DNA of 64,000 nucleotides from Euonymus europaeus (GCA_963580455.1 OY756966.1:20959001-21023000); one strand, 5' to 3'. Counted from the stretch's first letter, positions 17,487-29,098 are shown. Made by a program: numbers and translations. Notes: generated by a model from the letters alone, not told the origin.

Positions 17487-19740
17487 TACAAATATGTAAG
17501 GATACATATGTAAATAATTTATAATTTTTGGGGATATATTTGTCCGATGAACAAATATTTGATTTTGAAATCACAATACCAACTTTTAAATGGTATTGGG
17601 ATTCCTTGATTTTGTAAGCAATCTCATTACCAAGTAATTGGATTAAACTACATTTTTAAATTAGTGAATACCAAACATTATAATGTAATCCGAATACATT
17701 TACCATTACATTACAAAAGGGTAACATCAGCTCAAATCAGCCTAGATTCCACACTAAATTCTTCCATTTTTAAATAGTAGTGTAAATGTGATTAATTAAA
17801 CAAAATCAACACGTCAATATAATGTAATATATTCTACATTACACATTGACATATGTGCAAATTAAGAGCGAGCATGACATTTTCTTTTTTTTCTGAAAAG
17901 AAGATATATAATACACAATAAATCCACTGTAGAATTTCTTAAGTTGCCACTTTGTTGTATGTAGGTTAAACGCGTTTTGTTGGGTTTGATTTTGTCTACT
18001 GCTTTGCTTTGACAATCAAGGATTAGGTAAAGACCAATTAGAACCCAGTATGCGCGTTATCAGCATAGACACCAAGTAAGTAGATTAAGACCCAAAAAAA
18101 AGTCTTTGATTTCCTTTGCTGCATGAGAAGTATATTTGAATGAAATGGTTGATTTTTGGGGTTGTGGAAAGAGACTTATGGTGCTTTGTTTGAAAAAAAC
18201 TTGAGGGTTTTTTGGGCCATAAATGTCGTTATTGACATATTGGATGTGGATTTCATGCATGCATACATACATATGTGGCTGTTCTTGGGTTCCTACCTGG
18301 TTTTTCTTCCTCAATTGAATATGTCAATTAGACTCCAAACAAAAATAAATGGTTGAATTTGGTAACAATCAACTTGATTACATTAATTTTTAGGTTAGTA
18401 TATGTGAATGCAATTATGCAAAACTAGACCCAAAAAAAATAAGTGGCGAGTTTTTTTTTTTTTCCTTCTTGTGAGCTTTGGCTCTGTGATAGATTCAAGA
18501 TCCGAACTAGGGTTATAATTTAGCAGCAGGGTCTAGGACAGTGCTCCAGATTATTTTATTATTATTTATATGACACGAAAATCATCACTAATTACATCTT
18601 TTATTATCACAAATTTTTCTTTATAATTTTTTATATTTTGAAAACGCTCTATTACAATATCATTAGTAGCGATATTTCTAAGTAAATTTTTTATATGAAA
18701 CATACAAGATCATTATTTAAAAATTAATCACTCATTCGATTGCGTAAATCGTAAATTGGGTTTTGGGGTTGGAGGATCAAAGCACCAAGACAATTAATTA
18801 GGATTAGGGCACAGCCGCACAAAGTCTAATGTGTTTTACAAGATTTCTTACGTAAAGGGTCGTATTACAGTGATACTTTGGTTCGTGCTTGCCAGAGTTG
18901 ACCCGCCACTTCTGCAACCTTTGATTGTTTGCATATGTTTGGTCAAACTTATATAAGAGCTTATTCTAACTTGTAAAGCACTCAATTGACCATAAACAAA
19001 CTCGTGCTATATTTCACAATATTTGACCCACAATTGGCTCATCTATGCAGGTTTGTTGAGGTACAATTGGCTCATCTATGCAGGTTTGTTGAGGTTATGT
19101 ACGTTCATTCTTAAGGCAATTGTAATGGTGATAAGTTAATGACTAGGGGATAATTTATGAGAATGTGTATTGAAAGACGTGTTTTGTTGATATAGATATG
19201 TATGTTGAACCACTTTTTGTGACCCTATCTAGTTTTGTTATCAAGACTAATTTCAATGGTGGTAGGCAAAGCAGAAACCTCTAGAAATTACAAAGTCAAA
19301 GGAATAGTTAAGTGATAATGGATTTATAAACATAAATACAATGACTATTAAGTACCAGATTAAGTCAAAAGAAGAAATATCTCTACCTCTAACGAAAATG
19401 ACATAGTAAGCATCTGAATCAAAAAGCTTCAAATATGGAGTGTATATTAACAGCTTCAAAAGTGTCACTAAGTAAGCAGCCTACCAACAACTTCAAAGGA
19501 TCTAGCAATACATATTAAAATATTCTGACAAGTAACTAATTATCTCCAGATTTCCATCCGATTTATCACAAGCTTACTATTGCCTTACTAGGTTAGGATA
19601 GCTTCATTAGCAGCTGCCCAGAAGAACCAGCTTTGTAAAAGACTTTCTTACTGGTTTATAACCTTCCAAATTAAAAGTACAAAAACAAGAAGCTTATGGA
19701 ATTCCTCAGTATATTCAGATGCTGTAATTCAGTCATCTGA
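17487..19740. other. AT-rich intergenic region
   Basis: No gene was recognised. Features seen: an AT-rich stretch at 17570-17720 rich in GTAATGGTA-like motifs in both orientations (possible MITE), a perfect 33-bp tandem duplication at 19030-19095, and a MITE-end-like segment near 19108-19195 related to the repeats at 1330-1660. Confidence 0.5.
19030..19095. repeat. Perfect 33-bp tandem duplication
   Basis: The unit starting ACAATTGGCTCATCTATGCA occurs at 19030-19062 and again at 19063-19095 without any difference. Confidence 0.9.
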
Positions 19741-19867
19741 TAGCATTAGAAGTGTGTGTATGTGTGTGTTTACATATAAATGGGGAAGGGGGAAAAAACA
19801 GCTGGGACGCGAATAGAGTAATGCTTTTCTTTCTATATGAGCTATGAACAATAATAACAGAGCAAAA

Positions 19868-20136
19868 AATAACTTTTATTTTGCATATTCTTGAGAGAAC
19901 AGTATTGTAAGAAGCTAATGTTGACCCAGAATTTGTTGCATTGGTCAGATTCATCTCTCTTCACCTGGGAGAGGTGCAAATTCTGCTGCAACAAGCATCC
20001 GAGTAAATATTTACAGCACAATCACGATCTCGGGATTCAAAAGACCACTTATATGAGGAAATGAAACTTCTCAGTTACAGCTATAGGAGAAATATGTCTA
20101 GCTATACAATCCACAGGTACACAATTAATGTGGGAA
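19868..20136 (-). terminator. 3' UTR and poly(A) signal of the PSKR1-like gene
   Basis: On the minus strand the stop codon is followed by non-coding sequence in which GCAAAATAAAAG (about 19873-19884) supplies an AATAAA signal. A TG-rich repeat (plus strand GTGTGTATGTGTGTG) lies about 110 bases further. This gives a 3' UTR of about 260 bases. Confidence 0.5.
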
Positions 20137-23100
20137 CTATGTGCTGATGCCAATGCTATCAAGCCAAGAAACTACCTGCTGAGTCGAAGGCCTCACTTTA
20201 GGAGATTCACTTAGGCACAGACATGCAATCTCAAGAACCCGCATCATTTCTTTTTCATGCTGCTTGTCGTAAATGAATGGATCAAAAACTTCACTCTCTT
20301 TATGCTCCTTCTTCATCTGAATCGCCCAAGAGATCAAATCTCGTGATCCTTTCGGCCTGCACATATCCATGGGCCTCTTTCCAGTAAGGACCTCTAAAAG
20401 AACAACCCCGAAACTATACACATCTCCTTTGTACGTAGCAACAGAGGCTTGGCCGTACTCGGGAGGGATGTAGCCCAATGTACCAACAAGATCAGTAGTC
20501 ACATGAGTATCATAGGGCAATATAAGCCTTGCAAGACCAAAATCTGCTAAATGAGCATCAAAATTCTCATCTAGAAGTATGTTACTGGACTTTATATCTC
20601 GGTGAAGGATGTGGGGTTCACACGATTGGTGCAAATAAGCAAGCCCCCTAGCTGCACCTTGAGCAATTCGAAGCCTTGTATCCCAATCCAGTGAGGATGG
20701 CCCATCGATCTTTTCATGTAACCAGAAATCTAAACTGCTGTTCACCATGTATGAGTAGATTAAGAGCCTGTCATTTTTGTACATGCAGTAACCTTGGAGA
20801 TGGACAAGATTGGGATGCTGAGCTCTAGATAGCGCTTCAACTTCAGCTCGAAATTCTCTGTCCATCTGACCACAGTCACCGGTGAGCCGCTTAATTGCAA
20901 CCTTCCTACCATCAGGCATGGTGGCTTTATATACAAGGCCGAAACCTCCACACCCTATGATATTACCTTGGTCAAAATTGTTTGTAGATTTCAAGAGGTC
21001 GTCAAGGGAGAGCTCTTTGTAATTCTCCTTATTCTGGAACAAAATCACTAACTTTGACCCAAGTTCTTCCAAATCTTTACCACTGGTGCTAGTATCTTCT
21101 TTCTCTGGATCAACCTCGCCTCGCCGATGAGCCCTCAAGAAAATAACAACGAGAAGTGCAAACACAAATGCTGTCCCAAATACTACCCCAACAGCCATCC
21201 CAACTATAACATTATGGTTTTTCCTATGCTTCTTCTCTATCGGGGTCTCTCCTGGACATGCAGGGGCACCATGGTCACCACAGAGATTGTTCCCCTCAAA
21301 GCTCGAATTTGGGAAGGTTGCAAACTGACCTCCTGTAGGGATCTTTCCGTCGAGTTGATTGTCGGCAACATCAAATTTTGACAGAAAAGTGAGTTTCTCC
21401 AAGGAATAAGGAATATTACCTGAAAGATTATTATGAGCTAAATCCAAAGTCTCCAAGCTCGTCATCCCTGACAAGTTGCTCGGTATCGTGCCGGATAATT
21501 TATTGCTCCTCAAATTCAAAACATGCAACCTCTTCAGATTTCCAAATTCTTCCAAGATTGGTCCAGTAAGAGAGTTATAACTGAAATCCAGAGTTGGTGG
21601 AAAGCTATCAACCTGATTATACTGCAACCCCCCAGTAGCATTCCTTCTCATGAAAAAAGGGAAATCCCAGGAAGGCTCCTGCAACGAGATATTCCTGTTG
21701 ATAAGGCTACGCAGCACGGTTAAGTCTCTTGGAATCTGCCCAGTAAAAGAATTGTTTGATAAATCCAAGTAAAAGAGATCGTCAAAATTTCCCAACCATC
21801 CCGGAATCATTCCACCCAAATGGTTCCATGATAAATCCAACAACTGCAATTCGGTGCACCCACTCAACCACTGCGGCAATGAACCTGTGAGTCTACAATT
21901 GGCTATAACAAGAACCTTCAACTTCTCAAAACGTATGTCAGGATCAGCCGGCATTGCTTCCCCAGGAAAGTTTGCAGTGAGGACAAGAGTATCTAATTTC
22001 TTGCAGTTTTGTAGGATTTGAAAGGCAGATGAAATATTAGATATGTTGACATTTGTTAGGGAAAGGTAAGAGAGGCTATCAAAGTTCTTGAAGCTTTCAG
22101 GGATTTGACCCATGAGATTGTTCCGGGCAAAATTAACTTTTTCCAATTTTCTACAAATCGGAAGATAATCAGGCACAGACCCACTAAACTTATTGGAACC
22201 CAAATCAAGAGATGTCAAATTAATCATCGCTGAGCAATTAACATCAATAGAACCAGCCAAAGAATTATTTCTCAAATTAAGCAAGTTCAGTGATGGGGAA
22301 TTTGACAATGAACGAGGTATGGTCCCCTCAAACCTATTTGAATGAGCTACAAATTCCAGAAACTTTGACAAGCCATAGAAAACATCCGGGATTGTACCTG
22401 AAAACTTGTTCGATGAAATGCTTAACAAAACAAGGTTAGAGAGGTTCCCAATTCCAGAGCTTAGATTCCCATAAAACATGTTATCTTGGAGGTTCAGTAC
22501 CTTCAGTTTCTGAATCTGGAATATATCTTCCCTAATCCCACCAGTAAGATTATTCACACCAAGACACAGGTGCTCTAGGGCACTACAACTCCCAAATCCA
22601 GATAAAATTTCCCCAGAGAAATTGTTCACTGCCAAACGAATTTCTCTGATTCGAGTTGAATTTTCACAAATTCGTGTAGGAAGGAACCCACCGAGAGAAT
22701 TATCAGACATGTCAAGAAATTCAAGTGAAGGAAGGTTGATGCTTTGTGGAACTGGACCAGAGAGATCATTAGAGCTCAAGTCTAGGCGCTCTAGTTTAGG
22801 CAAATGAAACAAGGATTGTGGCAGTGACTCCTTCAGGTAATTCTTAGAGAGATTCAGGATTCTAAGCTGATCCAATTGTCCTAACGATTCACTGAGTTTT
22901 CCTGTTATTCTTTTCTTGGAGAGTTCCAATTTAGTTACTCTACCAGAACCAGCAGTATAGTTGCTTAAACCAAGAGACAAAGAAGAGTTGCAAGAAACAC
23001 CAACCCAGTTACAGCAATCAGTCGAAGAATTGGAGCCCCACCCATCAATCTCTGATTCAAAAGCACTCAAGAAATCCTTCAATGCCGTCAAATCCACAGG

Positions 23101-23190
23101 ATTGCAAGTCAGGTTCTGTGAATTGAGCAGCTGAGCTTGCAAGCAGAGCCCAACAACAATGATGTACACCCATAATTCGTGAAAACCCAT
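20137..23190 (-). CDS. PSKR1: Phytosulfokine receptor 1-like LRR receptor kinase
   Basis: A single-exon plasma-membrane receptor kinase of the LRR X family that would bind the sulfated peptide phytosulfokine and signal growth. The frame opens at 23220 (1027 residues), but I prefer the ATG at 23190 (MGFHELWVYIIVVGLCLQ), which starts a clean signal peptide and gives 1017 residues, near the family's usual length. In the numbering from 23220: Cys-pair cap CCNWVGVSC near 68-76; about 20 LRRs from 95 to 640; the island domain between LRRs at about 505-545 (SWDFPFFMRRN, LQYNQ), the hormone-binding signature; C-terminal cap GNNLCG; a membrane helix at about 669-693; kinase with GCGGFG near 757, VAIKR, HRDIKSSN near 872, DFG near 894 and GTLGYIPPEY. 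It is an RD kinase with all catalytic residues. The segment YSFGVVLLEVLTGKRP matches the region described as a guanylate-cyclase centre in the Arabidopsis protein. No damage is visible, and it is probably functional. Confidence 0.96.
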   Translation of the reverse strand: MGFHELWVYIIVVGLCLQAQLLNSQNLTCNPVDLTALKDFLSAFESEIDGWGSNSSTDCCNWVGVSCNSSLSLGLSNYTAGSGRVTKLELSKKRITGKLSESLGQLDQLRILNLSKNYLKESLPQSLFHLPKLERLDLSSNDLSGPVPQSINLPSLEFLDMSDNSLGGFLPTRICENSTRIREIRLAVNNFSGEILSGFGSCSALEHLCLGVNNLTGGIREDIFQIQKLKVLNLQDNMFYGNLSSGIGNLSNLVLLSISSNKFSGTIPDVFYGLSKFLEFVAHSNRFEGTIPRSLSNSPSLNLLNLRNNSLAGSIDVNCSAMINLTSLDLGSNKFSGSVPDYLPICRKLEKVNFARNNLMGQIPESFKNFDSLSYLSLTNVNISNISSAFQILQNCKKLDTLVLTANFPGEAMPADPDIRFEKLKVLVIANCRLTGSLPQWLSGCTELQLLDLSWNHLGGMIPGWLGNFDDLFYLDLSNNSFTGQIPRDLTVLRSLINRNISLQEPSWDFPFFMRRNATGGLQYNQVDSFPPTLDFSYNSLTGPILEEFGNLKRLHVLNLRSNKLSGTIPSNLSGMTSLETLDLAHNNLSGNIPYSLEKLTFLSKFDVADNQLDGKIPTGGQFATFPNSSFEGNNLCGDHGAPACPGETPIEKKHRKNHNVIVGMAVGVVFGTAFVFALLVVIFLRAHRRGEVDPEKEDTSTSGKDLEELGSKLVILFQNKENYKELSLDDLLKSTNNFDQGNIIGCGGFGLVYKATMPDGRKVAIKRLTGDCGQMDREFRAEVEALSRAQHPNLVHLQGYCMYKNDRLLIYSYMVNSSLDFWLHEKIDGPSSLDWDTRLRIAQGAARGLAYLHQSCEPHILHRDIKSSNILLDENFDAHLADFGLARLILPYDTHVTTDLVGTLGYIPPEYGQASVATYKGDVYSFGVVLLEVLTGKRPMDMCRPKGSRDLISWAIQMKKEHKESEVFDPFIYDKQHEKEMMRVLEIACLCLSESPKVRPSTQQVVSWLDSIGIST

Positions 23191-23560
23191 ATGAGCGAGC
23201 AATGACACAGGCCGACACAATCAATCAATTGAGAAAGAAACCGAGAGGACTGCGTGTACAATCAAGAACCAGATAAAGCAATCAAGGTTTTTGTGGTTTC
23301 AAACATTTTGGCTGAGAAACAAAGCAAAGCAGCAGAAATAAAGCAGAGAGAGAGAGAGTCATGGGTTCTTGGGTATAAATCGTAAACTAAAGAAGAAGAA
23401 AAGAATAATGGACCAAGCAAAAAAAAAGGAAAAGCAGAAAAAGGAAGCCAAACGCAGAGACCAAGCTGTCAAATAGAGAAAATGGAGACTTGTTGAAAAT
23501 TTTTAATAGTGACAAGGAAATAGTGGGAGTGGGTTTGGCTTTGGCTTTGACTTCAACCCC
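23191..23560 (-). promoter_or_regulatory. 5' UTR and proximal promoter of the PSKR1-like gene
   Basis: The sequence is purine-rich on the plus strand (pyrimidine-rich on the coding strand). It includes a GA/CT run at about 23346-23360, typical of plant 5' UTRs. No single TATA box is compelling. The upstream in-frame ATG at 23220 lies in this leader and could add ten residues. Confidence 0.45.
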
Positions 23561-23885
23561 CGGACAAATTAGGGTTGCTTCTTTTGTCTCCTTCCATCCT
23601 CCAAGGCTACCCAGAGAGAGAGAGAGATTTTATTCAGTTTGGGGATGACCGGGTATTGCCGGTCAAGTTGAATGTGGTGGAATCACGGGGAGAGAAGTCA
23701 AAGGGTGGATGGCGACTTTCATTTGTACCGGCGGCCTTTATTATTATAATAATACAGTTGAGGAAATGTGAAGTTAATTATTGTCTTTTGTTTCTTTTTC
23801 TTATGAAAATTTTTGGAGACACGCATTTATGATTCATATTTTACCCGGATTGGGTAGGACCAGTGACTAAAACCACCGGACCTTT

Positions 23886-24122
23886 CAGGGCACTAATTTT
23901 TTAAAAAAAAATCTATAAAATGATAAATATGTAGGGTACATCGTAACGATCTCAGAATTATTGTGATCTAAAATTGAATGTTTATATTTTAAATCCAACG
24001 GTTTAAAATTTTCATACATGTTTTACAATGATTTTGAATTTTATTTCGAACAAAAAATATATATTTGGAATCGTTACGATGTATATTACACATTTATAAT
24101 TTTTTTATAAATTAGTGCCCTG
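23886..24122. mobile_element. Short inverted-repeat element (hAT-like MITE)
   Basis: The left end CAGGGCACTAATTT is the exact reverse complement of the right end, and the pairing continues with mismatches for about 60 bases (both arms carry the TACATCGTAACGAT stretch). CAGGG termini suggest hAT, but no 8-bp duplication is apparent. The flanks (GGGTAGGACCAGTG, and GGATCCTACCC on the other side) are also partly inverted, so the true element may extend to about 23845-24178. Confidence 0.6.
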
Positions 24123-24240
24123 ATTTTGAGTCCAGTGATTTTACCTGCTAAACCACCCCCGGATCCTACCCTCACCAAGTGCTAAAGAGATCCATCTCAT
24201 TGTTCTTTTGCACGTCATATATATTGAGGATAGAATGAAG

Positions 24241-24898
24241 GAGTTTTATTTTCTTCTTCAAAATAGCTATACTTGACAAATTAATTAGTGATATAAGAAC
24301 CCCTCATACTTATTTGCATAAATTACAATTGAGGTTGATTTGAATGGAGTCATTAGTGTTAGGTTTATAACTATGACGTTGTTTGGAATAACATCATTCT
24401 TTTCTTCTTTTTTTAAATTTTGACTCGATGACGCTTTTTGGAACAATGTTATTACTGATCGTAAAGATTGATTTTATTTGAAATAGCGTCATTTCATAGC
24501 GTAAATAATGACGTTGTTCAAAACAACGTCATTTAGTACAATATATAAAACTTGTAATGTCAATTTTGCTATTATGGAGCAAGCATTTTATCCTCTCCAG
24601 ATTACAGGATTGTCGACACTAGATTTCAGGTAAGGAGACAAGTTTAAGCTAAAAATGTGGTTCTTCTGTTGTTTAATCCTACACTTCCCGGACAATTACG
24701 TTATTCCGAACAACGCCATTAAGCAAAAATTGAAAAGAAACAAAAAACATTGTGTCGAATACCTTTAGAGCTAAAAACCAAACACTAATGATACTTTTTG
24801 GAACAACGCTAATTACTATTTATGTAAATAATTGTAAGGAGTTGTTATATCACTAATTAACTTGCCAAATACAGTTATTTTGAAGAAGAAAAAAACCC
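24241..24898. mobile_element. Non-autonomous element with about 85-bp terminal inverted repeats
   Basis: The left arm 24241-24330 (TTTTCTTCTTCAAAATAGCT, then TTAATTAGTGATATAA) pairs with the right arm 24810-24898 at high but imperfect identity. The interior holds no gene. It contains five copies of a quasi-palindrome of about 26 bp at 24373, 24428, 24507, 24695 and 24787, of the form ATGACGTTGTT-GGAACAACGTCAT. Long inverted arms suggest a Mutator-like MITE or foldback element; a target duplication was not established. Confidence 0.7.
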
Positions 24899-26290
24899 AA
24901 ATGAAGATCATAAATTTGGGGTTGGTAGCTTTTTTTTTTTTTTTTTTGTATAAGATGAAATCTTAACTTTGTATTTTCTCAAGGGAGAATCCGAGGTTGG
25001 TAGCATTACTTTTTATTTTTATTTTTTATAAGATGACATCTTGAGTATGTGTTTTTTCAAGGGAGAATACCCGATGAATATCTTGTGGCCTCAAAAGGAA
25101 AGAGTCCCGCCACTCCTCAAAATAGTAAATCAAAATTTCATATATAAATTAGTTTTAGCCTCTCACGGTGCAAAGAGATTTCTTTTCTTCTCCATTTTGA
25201 AGTTTGTGGATTCAAGCATACCAAATAGCAATGTAAAATGGTAACATTTTGGATAGTATTTCAATTTTGACAACTCGGCTGAGAAGGGTTTAGAGATCAA
25301 GGGTGTTAGACCGTTAGATTGAGAGGTTTCGTCACAAACACCATTTTGATAATTATTCGATTAGTTTTTGCGACAATGTTAACACTCATAAACGTTGATA
25401 AAGGCATAGTTCAGTACCATATCCACAACATACATTTTTCAGAGACGCATAAAGTGTGTAAACACGAGGGGTTGGAGATAAACGTACCCTAGCGCCCCAC
25501 TTAATATGTAAATATACTATTTTTAAATATTTGAACTCGTGATTTTTAAATTAGATCTCTATAATTGTTATATTGTGTTACATATATGTACGGCCCCACC
25601 AACCCCAAGCCTTGCTCCCTTAAAGAAAAAATAGATGTAAATAATAATAATAATAATAATTAAAAAATTTAGTCAAATGCCTCTTTTAATGCCAAATGTC
25701 CCCCTTAATGTCAATGCACAAAAAAGTCCAAGCTTAAGCCTATTCTCTACCAAATTCGATTATCTTCCTCATCCCCCAAGCCATATTTTCTTCCAAACCT
25801 CTCTTATGTCTACCAAACTTATATATTGGATATTTTATGCATTAATAATTCATTATACTTTTTTAGTTCATCATTAAAATTGTAGTTTTATTAATCTTGT
25901 GGCATGTTTTGTGATAGTTTTTGTCTACTTTTTATTGTATTGGTTTAGTATCTTTGAATTGGTATAGTCTAACATTTCATATAATGAAAAATTTCTTTAA
26001 AGGGAAGTCAATACGTGAGTCATCAACTAAATCCAGTGAAATGCATGATTCTAACACAAAAATAATTATAATTATAATCGTTTTATCAAATTTATGAATA
26101 TACTTTTTATTTTTTGTTAATATTAATTAGTGATATATATTACTGAAAAAAATCTGAGGGTGTTACCCCCAGAAACCCACACAAAGCTCTGCCATTTAAC
26201 ATATTCGATGTTAGTTCCACCCTTGATCACATGTTCACTTCTTGAGAGTGTGTTATCCAATATATATGTATTTAGGAAAATGTTATGGTA
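24899..26290. other. AT-rich intergenic region with an (AAT)n microsatellite
   Basis: No gene was recognised. An (AAT)n run lies at about 25638-25661, and poly(T) runs lie near 24930-24948 and 25010-25028. Short open frames here have no recognisable domain. Confidence 0.5.
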
Positions 26291-27361
26291 CCCAACTTTA
26301 AGGTAACTAATGTAACCCAATCCCATGTGGCATGCCACATAGACATGCTGTATAGGAGAATTTTTGAATTTTAAAAAACAATTGATCTCACCTATTATTC
26401 TATTTTGCTTTCTATAGTCTTTCTCTTAGGTTTAGTTTCTCTCTCTTTTTCTTGATTTCTTCTCTTAGGTCACTTTTTCTTTTGTTCGAAAGTTGATCTT
26501 TCTTCCGTGAGCTGTCTTCGGTGTGGTTAATCTGTTCTTTCGACGACGGTGATCGAACGACGAGATAGGTTCTTTGTTTCCTTAAATTTTTGTGCATGAT
26601 GGCGATTGTTGTGCTTAAGCTGGATTTTATGTTGTTTTTGTTAAAACAGTGTAATGATTTGTTTTACAAGTAAATACATTCTTATGATGATGGCATGTGA
26701 ATCCATTGTTAAGTGTACTTGTCGGGTATCATTTACACTGTTATGGTTTGGAACTCAATGTAATTAAATTGTTACGTTATTTTTCTAGTTACATCCATTT
26801 TTGATAAATCTAGCAGTTTATTTCCCAACCTAAGAGCATCTTCTTTTACAACGTAACTGTGAATAATGTCACACAATATGTTATCATCCTTCCTTATCTT
26901 CACCCTTGGGACGACCTTACCATTTGTTGGCTAAACAAAGGCCAAAAAGGTGTCTGCATCAAATAGTGTGTGTTCTCTCCTTAACCTTAAATTCAATGCA
27001 CTCATATCCAAATGCACCAAAAATTTACCAATAGCTTCAAGGTTTGATTTGTATTGCAGCGGGAACAACCTTTTCTCTCGTTTCTTTGCTCGACTTTTCT
27101 TGTTTGGTGTTGAAGCTACTCTCTATTTTTTTGATGTGGAAGAGGAACCCTTATTGGTTGTTATTGTACTAGACCTTATTTTGGCCATTTTATTGCATTA
27201 AAAAATTAAATCAGTCTAATATAATTAGCAACTGAAAATAGTGTAAATATAGGGGACAATGTATTATTACATTGGCTCATAACATTGTTTATGAGTAGTG
27301 TATTGCATTGATCAATCATGACATTGAATTCATTACATCATTTAATAGTATAAGAATTATA

Positions 27362-27611
27362 CTCCTTCCATCCCATTTTAATTGTCCCCTTCACTTTTTC
27401 ACACAGTTTAATAAAATATTTAATTCTCTTTCAATTTGACGTTTATACCCTTATTTATAATGTGCATGGTTATTGAGTTAATTGTTGAGCTTTTCAAATT
27501 AAGGGTAAAACGAGAAAAAATGAAAAAAATAGTTTTCATTAATTGAAATGGACAAGCATTTTGGGACATCTAAAAAATAAATAAATGACAATTAAAATAG
27601 GACGAAATGAG
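27362..27611. mobile_element. Stowaway-type MITE
   Basis: The 250-bp AT-rich element has inverted ends CTCCTTCCATCCCATTTTAA on the left and, on the right, the reverse complement of CTCATTTCGTCCTATTTTAA. A TA target duplication flanks it at 27360-27361 and 27612-27613. These ends are close to the common plant Stowaway/Mariner consensus CTCCCTCCGTCCC. Confidence 0.88.
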
Positions 27612-27630
27612 TATTATTTCCAGTTTAACC

Positions 27631-27840
27631 AAAATAGCATAATCATCTTCCACCATAAACTCATCCACCAAAAAAATAGTGTATTCAATAACCAAATAGT
27701 GTAATAATCCTCCATCACAAACTCATCCACCAAAAACAGTGTGATCAAGAATCCAAAATAGTGTAATCATCCTCCACCACAAACTCATCGTCCAAAAAAT
27801 AGTGTTATATGTCATCCTACACCATGAACTTCTCCCACAA
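27631..27840. repeat. Four-copy degenerate tandem repeat, about 40-60 bp units
   Basis: Units contain AAATAGTGTAATCATCCTCC followed by ACCACAAACTCATCCACC. Copies start near 27631, 27693, 27756 and 27797, with variable linkers, directly right of the Stowaway MITE. Confidence 0.75.
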
Positions 27841-28048
27841 TAACTAACAATCAAATAAGAACCAGATTTAATGTCATTTCAGAGCAACAGAATACAATGT
27901 AATGTCCAAATGATGCCAAGATTTACACAATCCTTCACAATGAATTAACATTTTCTAATTACCTTGAAACCCTAGCCCTTATGCTTCAATCTACTTGTGT
28001 CCTAATTTCTTTAAATTATCTACATGATAGTCACTTGGGAATATTAAA

Positions 28049-28905
28049 TAAAGATGAAAAGCCAAAGAAAAACCAAAAAACCCCCAACAAATTTCACATC
28101 AAAATCCCAATACTTTGTTTTTAGAGTTCCTGACGATGATTACTTTACAATAATCTTCTTTTAACTGCAAATGATGAACCCAGAGCATGGGTATATCATC
28201 AATGGTTAGAAGAAGAAAAAAACCAAAACAAATTTCACATAAAAAAAAATCCAATACCTTGCTTTTAGAGTTCTTTCAAGATGCTTACTTGGCGATAATC
28301 TTCTTTTAGCTGCAAATGATGAACCCAGAGCATGGGTAATCAATGAAGTTGTTTTTCATAATAAATACTTGGAAAAAAAATCAAACAAATTTCAGTTTGA
28401 AAGATCAAATACCTTATTCTCATTGTTCTTGACCAAAATCCACATGAACTTCATAAAAAATGATGATTTTTTTTAGAGAAATCAAATATTTTTTTAGGAC
28501 ATGTTCTGACATTGTGTCATGTTTTGGAACATTTTCTACGTCTTAGTTGTTCTCATTTCTTGCTCATATGTCCAGTATGAGCTGGTTGTGGTTCATTCGA
28601 GTCCCTAATTCTTGCCTTCTTTAACGGTTAACTCAATATTGGGGGTATGTTTGTCATTTACGTTAGTTCAGGGGGTATTTGCACATACACCATAGTTTGG
28701 GGGGTCTGGGCATATTTCCCAAAAAAAAAATCAAACAAATTTCAGTTTGAAAGATGAAATACCTTATTCTCATTGTTCTTGACCAAAATCCGCATGAAAA
28801 TCTTCAAAAGATATTAAAGAAAAACCTTATAAGGCTGCGGTTGATCATCAAAGAAGTTCATTTTTCATCAAAAATGATGTTTTTTTTAGAGAAATCAAAT
28901 TCTCA
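28049..28905. repeat. Two pairs of larger direct repeats
   Basis: Pair one: about 28060-28190 and 28225-28340, sharing TTTTAGAGTTC, AATCTTCTTTTA and GATGAACCCAGAGCATGGGT. Pair two: about 28374-28500 and 28725-28905, sharing TCAAACAAATTTCAGTTTGA, ACCTTATTCTCATTGTTCTT and a TTTTTTTTAGAGAAATCAAA segment. Unrelated sequence with G-rich runs (28500-28720) separates the second pair, as if inserted. Confidence 0.75.
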
Positions 28906-29098
28906 TTTCAAATGAAGAGGTTTCAAGAAAAAATACTAAAAAATGTGCTGCTCTATAAAATGTGCCACATAACATTTCTGAATTTTGAAAATTGGATACT
29001 GTCATGTCATCTATCAACATGGCATTGTCACATTGGTTTGGGTTCTTTTAGGTCCCTAAAATACTTGGAGTTTTTAGTAAAATTGATGTAATTATTAT

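Larger units (their letters stand above)
26300..29055. mobile_element. Decayed non-autonomous DNA element (possibly Mutator-like), composite
   Basis: The left boundary at about 26310-26360 (AACCCAATCCCATGTGG, ATGCCA, AGACATG, GTAT) is matched in inverted orientation by sequence at about 28990-29055, with mismatches and small gaps. The 2.7-kb interior contains a nested Stowaway MITE (27362-27611), a four-copy tandem array, and two sets of larger direct repeats. On the minus strand at about 26790-27190 a frame with a few stops reads like a decayed protein (RSSTITTNKGSSS, then NGKVVPRVKIRKDD) that I cannot assign. Termini and class are inference. Confidence 0.4.

Noticed and set aside
16913..17513. 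Open frames and a CRISPR-like array over the GC-rich repeats
   Set aside because: Units are degenerate and contiguous, without unique spacers, and the open frames follow from low stop density in repeated GC-rich DNA.
21127..22807. Plus-strand open frames within the PSKR1-like gene
   Set aside because: They are antisense to a strongly conserved coding sequence and show no domain of their own.
26950..27201. 83-codon plus-strand open frame as a gene
   Set aside because: The sense-like signal, if any, is on the minus strand and broken. The plus-strand product is a hydrophobic by-product without a known domain.
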